Source of the DNA: CAWCAW01 sp963793645
GTDB lineage: Bacteria > Actinomycetota > Acidimicrobiia > Acidimicrobiales > UBA8190
Reading direction: 5' to 3'
Length of the DNA stretch: 64,000 bases
Assembly: GCA_963793645.1 (NCBI GenBank)
Contig: CAWCAW010000001.1
Coordinates: forward strand, 62,001 to 126,000
Shown: one piece after another, positions 1-7,634 of the stretch
How positions within the stretch are numbered: the stretch's first letter is position 1
How the letters are laid out: the number at the start of each line of letters is the position of its first letter
Notes under the pieces: model-generated
Seen by the model: only the letters and a program-made list of their open reading frames with translations
Told to the model about the DNA's origin: nothing
Databases searched by the model: none
Position numbers and translations under genes: made by a program

Positions 1-38
1 GAATGCCATTTATCCGTCGACTGTAAGGAGTTCGCATC

Positions 39-1265
39 ATGTATAGCGGCCGTATTAGTGAAGTCGGCACCGTCACAGATTCCGGTGCCCGCCTGGTAAT
101 CGAGGCACTCAAGACCACTGCGGGGCTCTCGGTGGGCGGGTCGGTCAACGTAAATGGGACCTGCCTGTCAGCAGTCATCGTCGACAAGGCAGCCGGTTCC
201 TTCGCTTCGGATGTCTCGGCGGAAACCGACGCGCGCAGCACCCTGGGTGAGATTCTCGCCGGGGCAAGAGTGAACCTGGAGTTGCCATTGCAGGTCGGCG
301 ATCATCTCGATGGGCATCTCGTGCAGGGGCACACGGACGCGGTCGGCAAGATCACCCGGGTCGAAGAGGAGCACGGTGGCTCACACCGAGTATGGATTCG
401 CCCGCCCAAGCGGTTCCTCGATGAAATTGTCGCCAAGGGATCAGTCGCCGTTGAAGGGGTTAGCCTCACTGTCGCCGAGTTGCTGGAAGACCGCTTTTCC
501 GTCGCCCTGATCCCGACCACGTTGCGCGAAACCAATTTGGCTGACCTGCGACCCGACGACAGGGTGAACCTTGAGTCGGACCTATTCGTCAAATCCGCCC
601 GGGACTTGTGGCAGTCGGCGCGGGTGATCGCCACCCGCACGCTGTCGGCGCTGCCGTGGGCGGGAGAACTGACCGGCCCCAGTGGCGTTGAGAAATGCGC
701 CACACACTTGGCGGCCGGTGGCGGGGTTGTGATCTACGACCCGCACCGCGAGGCCGAGGCCGACGTGGTGTTCGCTGGGGCGACGCTGCGCCCGGAGTCA
801 ATGGTGTTCCTACTCAGCCAAGTGTGCGGGCACACCACTGTTCCCTGTGATCGGGAGCGTCTAGACCGCCTCGAGATCCCGCCGATGCCGGGAGCGGGAG
901 ACCGCCACGGCACGGCGTACCACCTCTCGGTCGACCTGGCTGTCAACCCTGGGACCGGGGTCTCGGCCCATGAGCGGGCAGCGACCATCCGCCGCCTGGC
1001 GCACTGCGATGCGACGCCAGCCGACTTTCTCCGGCCCGGGCACGTGTTCCCCCTCGCCGGCCGCCGTGATGGGCTCGCTGTGCGACGCGGACACACCGAA
1101 GCATCGCTGGCACTATCCGAGGCCGCGGGGTTACCGACCGTCGCGGTCATTTGCGAGGTGATGGGCCCCGACGGTCACATGCTTACCGGAGGGGCGGTCG
1201 AACGGTTCTCCCTGGCGTGGTCCCTGCCGCTCATCTCTATCGACGAACTGGCGCTCCACCTATGA
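39..1265 (+). CDS. ribE-ribB: Riboflavin synthase alpha / DHBP synthase fusion
   Basis: One 408-residue protein joins two riboflavin-pathway enzymes. Residues 1-195 are the two lumazine-binding barrels of riboflavin synthase, which dismutates lumazine to riboflavin; GHLVQGH lies at 92-98 and VEGVSLTV at 138-145, and Cys42, His98 and Ser142 match family active-site positions. Residues from about 205 to the end are 3,4-dihydroxy-2-butanone-4-phosphate synthase, with the acidic motif REAEAD at 237-242, RPGHVFPL at 332-339, GHTEASL at 351-357 and Glu373. Both halves look catalytically complete. The usual fusion partner of DHBP synthase is GTP cyclohydrolase II, so this pairing is unusual. The start is MYSGRI instead of the common MFTGI, which suggests a diverged paralogue. 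AAGGAG ends eight bases before the ATG. The stop overlaps the next start (ATGA). Confidence 0.9.
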   Translation: MYSGRISEVGTVTDSGARLVIEALKTTAGLSVGGSVNVNGTCLSAVIVDKAAGSFASDVSAETDARSTLGEILAGARVNLELPLQVGDHLDGHLVQGHTDAVGKITRVEEEHGGSHRVWIRPPKRFLDEIVAKGSVAVEGVSLTVAELLEDRFSVALIPTTLRETNLADLRPDDRVNLESDLFVKSARDLWQSARVIATRTLSALPWAGELTGPSGVEKCATHLAAGGGVVIYDPHREAEADVVFAGATLRPESMVFLLSQVCGHTTVPCDRERLDRLEIPPMPGAGDRHGTAYHLSVDLAVNPGTGVSAHERAATIRRLAHCDATPADFLRPGHVFPLAGRRDGLAVRRGHTEASLALSEAAGLPTVAVICEVMGPDGHMLTGGAVERFSLAWSLPLISIDELALHL

Positions 1266-2032
1266 CGACGAGGACAACGCCACCCACGGTGACGCAGGTT
1301 TATGACGCGATCGGAGCGTCCTATAACACGACTCGCCGCGCAGACCCACGCCTTGAGGCAGTTATCTGGACCGCCCTCGGTGACAGCCGGACCGTGCTGA
1401 ATGTAGGCGCCGGTACCGGTGCCTACGAACCTCCCGACCGTTGGGTTCTTGCCGTCGAGCCCAGCGCGACCATGCGCCAAGCCCGCCCCTCGGGGGCCGC
1501 GCCGTGCTTGGCCGCCAGCGCTGAGTCGCTCCCCTTCGACGATGCCAGCTTCGATGTGGTGATGGCGATCCTTACCGTCCACCACTGGAGCGACTACCAA
1601 ATGGGGCTCGAAGAGATCCGGAGAGTCGCCCGACATCGCGCGCTGATCCTTCACTGGGACCAGCTGGTCTTGGACCAGCTGTGGCTGGCCGATTACTTCC
1701 CTGAAGCCTTCGCCTTCGATCGGCACCGTGGACCATCCCTCGATAGCGTTCGCGCAGGCCTGGGTCCTGACACTCAGGTGATCCCGCTACTCGTGCCATA
1801 CGACTGCCAGGACGGCTTCGGCGCGGCCTACTGGCGTCGACCCCATGCCTACCTCGACCCCGCCGTACGCGCTGGTATGTCCATGCTCGCCCAGACTGAG
1901 CACCAGCGCGGCGATGGCCTCAGCCGGCTGCGCCGCGACCTCGACAATGGCACGTGGGCCGACCGGCACGGCAACCTGCTCAACCAGCCAGAGCATGACT
2001 GCGGCTACCGACTGGTCATTGCGTCACGGTAA
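1262..2032 (+). CDS. Class I SAM-dependent methyltransferase
   Basis: This 256-residue protein has the SAM-binding loop NVGAGTGAY at 47-55, an acidic residue at the end of the next strand (AVEPS), and the post-motif FDVVMAILTVHHW typical of type-11 methyltransferases. The ATG overlaps the stop of the fused riboflavin gene by four bases (ATGA), so translation is coupled and the start is well fixed; a longer frame upstream would run through the ribE-ribB gene. The substrate is not evident. The coupling suggests a flavin or flavin-precursor substrate, but that is inference from position only; the family is broad and acts on many small molecules. Confidence 0.8.
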   Translation: MTTRTTPPTVTQVYDAIGASYNTTRRADPRLEAVIWTALGDSRTVLNVGAGTGAYEPPDRWVLAVEPSATMRQARPSGAAPCLAASAESLPFDDASFDVVMAILTVHHWSDYQMGLEEIRRVARHRALILHWDQLVLDQLWLADYFPEAFAFDRHRGPSLDSVRAGLGPDTQVIPLLVPYDCQDGFGAAYWRRPHAYLDPAVRAGMSMLAQTEHQRGDGLSRLRRDLDNGTWADRHGNLLNQPEHDCGYRLVIASR

Positions 2033-2121
2033 CCCAATGTCTTGCGCACGCTGAACCGCACACCCAATCAGGAAAAGGGCGTCAATAAGTAACTCGGCGC
2101 TCATCAGAAGAGGTCGATGCT

Positions 2122-2601
2122 TTGAGCTTGGAGATGACACTCGTTACGCCACGTTTGGAGGTGCGCCCGCCCCGTGAGCTGGACCGCGCACGGTTCACCG
2201 AACTCTTCTGCAATGACGACTTCATGATCTTCTCCGGTCAAGCTCGGACTGCCGAGGCGGCCCACGGGCGTTTCGACCACATGCTCGCAATGTGCGAGAC
2301 CGTTCCGTTCGCCAAGCAGCCGATCGTTGAAAGGGCCTCAGGGCTGGTCGTGGGTTATACGGGCGTTGATTACTTCACCTTCGAGGGTGAGGAACGTCTG
2401 GAATGGGGGTATCGGCTGGTGCCTCAGTCGCGAGGTTTGGGGTACCCGACCGAGGCAAGCCAAGCTTTACTCGCTCGCGCTCGCGACACGTTTTCGGGCG
2501 AACTACTTGCGATAATCAACCCCGCCAACCTTGCCTCTCAAAACGTCTGCCGGAAGCTTGGTTTCGCCTTCCTGAAGCAGTCATCTGGGAGTAAGGAGTA
2601 A
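2122..2601 (+). CDS. GNAT N-acetyltransferase, probably shortened at the C terminus
   Basis: The protein resembles RimJ/RimL-type GNAT acetyltransferases: TPRLEVRPP at the N terminus, EWGYRLVPQSRGLGYPTEA around the acetyl-CoA loop (Q/R-x-x-G-x-G/A), and NLASQNVCRKLGF near the end. Family members normally continue 15-25 residues past this last motif to form the final strand, whereas this one ends in KQSSGSKE directly before a repeated sequence that may be an insertion-sequence end. The start could be TTG at 2122, with AGAAGAGG upstream, or ATG at 2134. The substrate is unknown. Confidence 0.65.
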   Translation: MSLEMTLVTPRLEVRPPRELDRARFTELFCNDDFMIFSGQARTAEAAHGRFDHMLAMCETVPFAKQPIVERASGLVVGYTGVDYFTFEGEERLEWGYRLVPQSRGLGYPTEASQALLARARDTFSGELLAIINPANLASQNVCRKLGFAFLKQSSGSKE

Positions 2602-2602
2602 T

Positions 2603-2862
2603 GGGGACATTGCAAATTTTTACACCCTGGCCATTGGCGACACAGGACGATGAGCGACGGAATGCCCAGGTGGGGCACGATCTACGTTTAGCTTAGAGAT
2701 CGAACTCCTCTGGGAGGCAGCACCGTGCTCACCACCCACCGGCTCGGTGATCAGCCTGACCGAAGACAGATCGACCTGCTCCCATTAGGGGACATTGCCA
2801 GAGCGAAATCGGTTTACAGCCCAACAAGGCATCGTCTCTCTCCTCGGCGACCGACGAGGTGA
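2603..2862 (+). mobile_element. Possible insertion-sequence remnant (IS21-like end)
   Basis: The 11-mer GGGGACATTGC occurs twice in the same orientation, at 2603-2613 and 2788-2798, each followed by a TTTACA-containing segment. Short direct terminal repeats are a feature of IS21-family ends. Between them a GTG at 2725 lies seven bases after GGGAGG and opens a 45-codon frame beginning MLTTHRLGD, ending at 2862; IS21 transposases often begin MLT but the remainder does not match. No intact transposase is present. The call is tentative. Confidence 0.3.
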
Positions 2863-3149
2863 CTCTCCCCAGAGCAAATGGCCAAAAGATTTTGGGTAGT
2901 GCAACTGCCCAAGGCATGCCCTATGCAGCCCAATGCACCGCCGCCTCGACAGAACAAACGACTACGAAACCGCAGCGTAAGGGGCGCTCGCGCTCCATCT
3001 TCCGTGCATAGGGCTGCATAGGGCAAGGCTGAGTAGGTCCCGAGAAAAAGCCCCGATAAACCCCGATCTTCGGCCTCGATGCGAACACGAAACCGCTGGC
3101 CAGGCGCCTATGCCCATTGCTCGAGGCGCGCCCTCCAGCGTCTCAATAG
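2863..3149. other. Gene-poor stretch between IS-like debris and tRNA
   Basis: No convincing coding frame is visible on either strand. It contains a 20-base inverted repeat (listed separately) and, near 3040-3080, a C-rich segment that downstream of the tRNA reads as GGGG-rich followed by CTTTTTC. That could end the tRNA transcript, although the hairpin there is weak. Confidence 0.4.
2918..3024. repeat. Inverted repeat, 20-base arms with one mismatch
   Basis: The left arm is 2918-2937 (GCCCTATGCAGCCCAATGCA). The right arm is 3005-3024 and is its reverse complement except for one base; 14 bases (2918-2931 with 3011-3024) match perfectly. The arms are separated by 67 bases. It lies just beyond the 3' end of the initiator tRNA gene, so it could be a recombination site, an element terminus or a large hairpin; the sequence does not decide. 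Confidence 0.6.
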
Positions 3150-3223
<74 letters not shown>

Positions 3224-3308
3224 TTGCTGCCCCCAAGATACCACCCCGCCCCGCGCCTGAGATCGAAAGGGGGCCCTATTTCGAGACCGGCGTCAACGCC
3301 TTGGCGCC

Positions 3309-4523
3309 GTGCGACGTGACTCCAATGTGCGGATTCGCCGGTTCGTCATCCTCACCACGATCCTGCTCGTCGTGGCGCCTATTGCAGCTTGCTCTGGAAC
3401 GCCGGCGGTGGCTCCTTCGACGTCCGTGGAGACCGGCACCCCGACGACGATGCATTCGGCTACCTCGACGGCCACGTCGACAACCATGTCGACGGGACCC
3501 GGTCTTACGCGTACTCCGGCTACGACCACAACGACCGCCGTGACCCAAACGGTCAGGGCCGAATCCGTCACCTTCGTTTCGGCGCAGTTGGGCTGGGTCC
3601 TTGGGTCCGTGCCGTGTGCCGCTACTCCCCGATGCTCACCTGTCCTTCTTCGCACCGACGACGGGGGGCGCACCTGGCTACAGGTCGCCGCTCCGGACGA
3701 TGCCGCTGTGGACCAACTCCGCTTCGCCGACACCAACGACGGTTGGGCCTGGGCGGACACCGGCGACCTGGATTTGTGGTCGACCCATGATGGTGGAGTG
3801 GATTGGAAGCACGTTGCCGTGCCCGCCGTCCCATCAGACGACACTGTCTCTGACCTGGAGGCAGCAGCGGGACACGTGCAGGCCGTTTTCAATGGATACC
3901 CAGCCGACTTGATCGGGTCAGACTCAGTCCATGGAGATGACTGGGTGGTGTCACCCACCACCTTGAGCGCCGGTGCTGGTCCGGTCCCCAGTGCGCAGAT
4001 CGTGCTGCAAGGATCGGTCGGTTGGGCGATCGAGGTCGATCGCGTCCTCATCAGCGGCGCCCGCCTGGACAACGGCACCTGGACGCCGTGGGACCCAATG
4101 TGTCTTGGAGGTCCCATCGTCATCGCCGCCTCCGACCCCGCCCACGTGGTGGCGATCTGCCACGAAGGTGAATGGGGCGGCCCCACCGAGTCGGTTCGCA
4201 CCATGTTCTCCGAGGACGCTGGTACGACATTCCACACCGCCACCGCGTCGCTGCCCCCGAGTACCTATGGGCCCATCGCCAGCCCGGGCCCCGATGACGT
4301 GGTCATGGGCTCGAGCGACGGCGATCTGCGCGCCACCTTCAACGCCGGGGCGACGTGGAGAGTCGTCTATAACCCGACTACAACCTCAACAGGGTTCGGG
4401 TGGAGCTATCTGGGCTTCACGACGCCGGACCAAGGTGTCGCCATCAACGAGAACGGTGGTCTCCTTACGACCTATGACGGAGGGCGCCACTGGGCGCCCG
4501 TCGCACTGTCGGTCGACGGGTAG
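3309..4523 (+). CDS. Secreted lipoprotein with BNR/YCF48-like propeller repeats
   Basis: The N terminus is a lipoprotein signal: basic residues, the hydrophobic run FVILTTILLVVAPIAAC and a lipobox IAAC. A Ser/Thr-rich linker of about 50 residues follows, typical of a cell-wall spacer. The rest contains repeated beta-propeller motifs such as RTDDGGRTW, STHDGGVDW, FSEDAGTTF, FNAGATW and YDGGRHW, as in sialidase-type BNR and photosystem-assembly YCF48 repeats. No catalytic residues are recognisable, so a binding or scaffold role on the outer face of the membrane is inferred. The start is GTG at 3309; GTG at 3327 is possible and would leave a shorter, more typical signal peptide. Confidence 0.7.
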   Translation: MRRDSNVRIRRFVILTTILLVVAPIAACSGTPAVAPSTSVETGTPTTMHSATSTATSTTMSTGPGLTRTPATTTTTAVTQTVRAESVTFVSAQLGWVLGSVPCAATPRCSPVLLRTDDGGRTWLQVAAPDDAAVDQLRFADTNDGWAWADTGDLDLWSTHDGGVDWKHVAVPAVPSDDTVSDLEAAAGHVQAVFNGYPADLIGSDSVHGDDWVVSPTTLSAGAGPVPSAQIVLQGSVGWAIEVDRVLISGARLDNGTWTPWDPMCLGGPIVIAASDPAHVVAICHEGEWGGPTESVRTMFSEDAGTTFHTATASLPPSTYGPIASPGPDDVVMGSSDGDLRATFNAGATWRVVYNPTTTSTGFGWSYLGFTTPDQGVAINENGGLLTTYDGGRHWAPVALSVDG

Positions 4524-4563
4524 TCGAAACAGGCGAAACCGCCCCGACCATCGTTGCGGGGCG

Positions 4564-7500
4564 TCAGCGAGACGACGAAGGGATCGCCAGCGGTGACGAC
4601 ACCGCCGAGCTGTGCAGCGCCGGCAATGCGACGCCGTTCGGCGTGGTCGTCGTGGTGGTTGTCGTCGTGGTGGACGACGCTGACGAGCTCACCCCCGAGC
4701 TCTGCTCGAGCTGTTGCAACACCGCCTGCAGGGTGGAGATGTCGGTGCCATAGGCGGCAAAGTTGCCCCCCTTCAGATCGCTCTGGGCCTGGTTGAACTC
4801 TTGTGTTGCTTGCGCCACGAGACTGCGGACCAGGGCCGACGGCAAGCCCGACTTGGTGGTGGATCCCGTCGCCGACGGCGACGGCAACGCCAATCCTTGG
4901 AAGACGTCGGACAGGGCGGCCTGAAGGGTGGTGTCGAAGTCGACCACGCTGTTGCCCTGGGGCCCGCTGTACACGACGATCACGTACTGCAGCTGGGGGA
5001 CGGGGTTGCGCGACGACTGCACGTAAAAGGGACGGAAATACAGCATCGACTGCCCGACCGGCAGCATGAGCACGTTGCCGAGGATTACTTCCGACCCGTT
5101 GGTGTTCAACAGCGAAATCGTCTTTGAAATGGCCGGATTCTGGGTGATGCGCGCGTCGATGAGAGCCGGGCCGTCGGTGTCCTGGCCGGTGGGCGTTTCA
5201 TAGGCGGTGAGCTTGCCGTAGCTGCCCGGATCATTGCCCGCCACCAGGAATCCCGACAGGGTTTGTCGTTCGCTGCTGGCTGAGTAAGGGACATAGGCGT
5301 CGATCAAATTGAACGACGGGGACGATTGGCCCGGTAAGGAGAACAGCTCGTAGAGCGGCGCCATGCGTTGCACCACGCCGGTGGACACGTACTCGCCCTG
5401 GGCGTTGGTGGTGAGCGTGGTGGGCAAAGCGTCTTGCGGTGCCCCCGCCCCCGGGCTCTGCGACAGGTTCCAGGCACCACTCGAGTTGTAGAAGGACTGC
5501 ACGTTGGTCAGGTGGTAGCGCCCATACATTGTGGCTTGGACGGTGAAGAGGTCCTCGGGGTAGCGGAAATGCGGAATCAGGGCCCGAGCCAGTGTCTTCG
5601 GCATCTGGTCGACCTTGACGAACATGTGGGGGAACACCTTCTCCCACGTTTTGAGGATGGGATCCCTCACCCCGTTCAACGCCGTCACGTCGTAGAACGT
5701 CATCTGGCCCGTATAGGCGTCGACAACAACCTTCACCGAGTTGCGCACGTAGTTGAAGTTCTGACCCGAAAGATCGCCATTGGGATTGACGGCTGACGTG
5801 TCCGCATTCTGCGCGTAGGGATAGCTATCGCTGGTGGTGTACGCGTCGATGACCCAATCGATGTGTCCGTTGACGATCACTGGGTACGGGTCCCCGTCAT
5901 AGCTGAGGAACGGAGCTGCCTTCTGTGCCATCTGGACGACGTCACGTACGTACATGACCCGCGAGTGCGGAGTGAGGAGGTCGGAGATGAGGAGGTTCAG
6001 GTCCCCGAAACGCAGGGCAAAAGAGGCTCGCGTGATGAAGTTGTTGAGCTCGACGCCCCCCTGGCCACTGTAATTCGAAGTGGCGTTCGACCCGTTTTGC
6101 AGGGGGTAGTCGACCTCGGGTTGGCGGGTGTCGGCCACGACGTAGTTGGCGTCCCCGCCGTTGGGATTGCTCAGACCGAAGTAGACGGACGCCTCGTTCA
6201 GCTTAGGCAGGCCGGTTGAGGACACCGGGGGCAAAGACCCGATGTCGAACACGGGCTCACCGTCCGACGCCTCATTGGCGGGAGACAACACCATGCCGTA
6301 GCCGTGGGTGTATTGCAGGTGTGTGTTCACCCAACCCTGCGCGGGCAGGTCGCTGGTGTTGACCTGGCGAACACCGACCACCATGGGCACCGGTTGCCCG
6401 TCGACGTTGTAGCGGTCGATGGCAAGTGTGTTGAACGAATAGTAGGAGTAGATGGCCTGTTGCTTCGTGAACGTGTTCCCGGTCCATTCGGGGTCCCACA
6501 GGCGGACGTCATCGAGGCTCTGAGAATCGCCCTCGAGCGAGGCCACCGAAGCCGACGTGTCGGCGGCAAAAGACTGTTCTTTTATGCCGTTCAGACCGTA
6601 GGCGGCCCGCGTGGCTTGAATGTTGCGGGCGATGTAAGGCTGCTCGAGCCGGTTCTGAGCCGGACCCACCTTCAGGGCCTGGACCACCGCTGGGTAGATG
6701 GCGCCGACCACCACGGCAACGAAGGCCCACAGCCCGACGGCCAGCACGGGCAGGGTCCACCCCCGGCGACGCACATTGATGAGCAGGATCACGATGGCCA
6801 GCAGCGAAATGTAGAAAAGCAACGTGAACGCGGGAATGCGGGCGTGGACGTCGGTGTACCCCGCCCCTTGCACATAGCCGTTGGACGAGTGGACGAGGTT
6901 GTACTTGGCCAGGATGTACCCGAAGGCCTTGACGAGGGCCATGGCGGCCAGGAGCACCGACATGTGCACCTTGACCTGTGGCGCAACCGATGGAACCCCC
7001 TGCTGGACCCGTATCCCGCCGTTGAGGTAGTGCGCGATCAAGGTGAAGATGAGGATCACCAGCAACGAGACGAACGCCCAACCGACAAGGAACGACAGGA
7101 ACGGCAGCTTGAAGATGAAGAAGCCGAGGTTCTTGTTGAATTGCGGGTCGTTGTGATTGGGCCCGGTGAAGTACACACCGTCCATGAAGAGCAGGAAATT
7201 CTGCCATTGCCCGAGCGCGCCGGAGGCGGCGATGAGGCCCACGATCAATGACACCAGGGTTCGCACCAGCGTGGCTCGGCGACCGACCACGTTGTGGTAC
7301 CGCCGGACGAGCTCGTCCTCGGGACCCAAAGCCAGCTCGCCGGGGGCCAGCCTGTCCACCACGGCGAGGTTGACCCACATGGCCACGAAGAAGATCGCCG
7401 TGAACACCAGCAGCAATCCCGCCTTCACGGCGAAGAGATGGCTCCATACGCCGCTCAGGTGGACAGACCCGAACCACAGGTAGTCCGTGTAGAAGGTGGC

Positions 7501-7623
7501 AATCGTGCGAAGCGACGCCACCACGACGATCACGAGCACAACGCCGAGGATGATCCATACCCGTCGACGACGGTTACGGGCGCGGTTGGGCAAGCGGCGA
7601 GGAAGGTCCTGGGGACTGCGCAC
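4564..7623 (-). CDS. UPF0182 family large membrane protein
   Basis: The protein has about 1019 residues and belongs to the UPF0182 family (mycobacterial Rv3193c type), whose function is not established. The N-terminal third has seven predicted membrane segments, for example ILGVVLVIVVVASL, LLLVFTAIFFVAMWV, FLSFLVGWAFVSLLVILIF and LLFYISLLAIVILLI. The remainder is a large domain outside the membrane, containing the family stretch LPAQGWVNTHLQYTHGYG. The C-terminal 50 residues are a Ser/Thr tail with a run of ten Thr. GTG at 7623 is chosen because the open frame further upstream runs into the end of the preceding gene; the gap to it is 11 bases, so they are probably one operon. Confidence 0.85.
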   Translation of the reverse strand: MRSPQDLPRRLPNRARNRRRRVWIILGVVLVIVVVASLRTIATFYTDYLWFGSVHLSGVWSHLFAVKAGLLLVFTAIFFVAMWVNLAVVDRLAPGELALGPEDELVRRYHNVVGRRATLVRTLVSLIVGLIAASGALGQWQNFLLFMDGVYFTGPNHNDPQFNKNLGFFIFKLPFLSFLVGWAFVSLLVILIFTLIAHYLNGGIRVQQGVPSVAPQVKVHMSVLLAAMALVKAFGYILAKYNLVHSSNGYVQGAGYTDVHARIPAFTLLFYISLLAIVILLINVRRRGWTLPVLAVGLWAFVAVVVGAIYPAVVQALKVGPAQNRLEQPYIARNIQATRAAYGLNGIKEQSFAADTSASVASLEGDSQSLDDVRLWDPEWTGNTFTKQQAIYSYYSFNTLAIDRYNVDGQPVPMVVGVRQVNTSDLPAQGWVNTHLQYTHGYGMVLSPANEASDGEPVFDIGSLPPVSSTGLPKLNEASVYFGLSNPNGGDANYVVADTRQPEVDYPLQNGSNATSNYSGQGGVELNNFITRASFALRFGDLNLLISDLLTPHSRVMYVRDVVQMAQKAAPFLSYDGDPYPVIVNGHIDWVIDAYTTSDSYPYAQNADTSAVNPNGDLSGQNFNYVRNSVKVVVDAYTGQMTFYDVTALNGVRDPILKTWEKVFPHMFVKVDQMPKTLARALIPHFRYPEDLFTVQATMYGRYHLTNVQSFYNSSGAWNLSQSPGAGAPQDALPTTLTTNAQGEYVSTGVVQRMAPLYELFSLPGQSSPSFNLIDAYVPYSASSERQTLSGFLVAGNDPGSYGKLTAYETPTGQDTDGPALIDARITQNPAISKTISLLNTNGSEVILGNVLMLPVGQSMLYFRPFYVQSSRNPVPQLQYVIVVYSGPQGNSVVDFDTTLQAALSDVFQGLALPSPSATGSTTKSGLPSALVRSLVAQATQEFNQAQSDLKGGNFAAYGTDISTLQAVLQQLEQSSGVSSSASSTTTTTTTTTTPNGVALPALHSSAVSSPLAIPSSSR

Positions 7624-7634
7624 GACGAGCGATC

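Noticed and set aside
1..38. FMN riboswitch ahead of the flavin gene
   Set aside because: Only 38 bases are visible and none match the riboswitch core; any riboswitch would lie outside the window.
2814..3026. Minus-strand 70-codon frame in the gene-poor region
   Set aside because: Contains one arm of the inverted repeat at its start, no ribosome-binding site and no recognisable protein pattern.
4590..4700. Poly-Thr and Ser repeat at the UPF0182 C terminus
   Set aside because: Ordinary low-complexity linker tail in actinobacterial membrane proteins; not a functional repeat array.
6304..7251. Open frame opposite the UPF0182 gene
   Set aside because: Shadow frame with low-complexity His/Gln/Asp content; the membrane protein on the other strand is certain.
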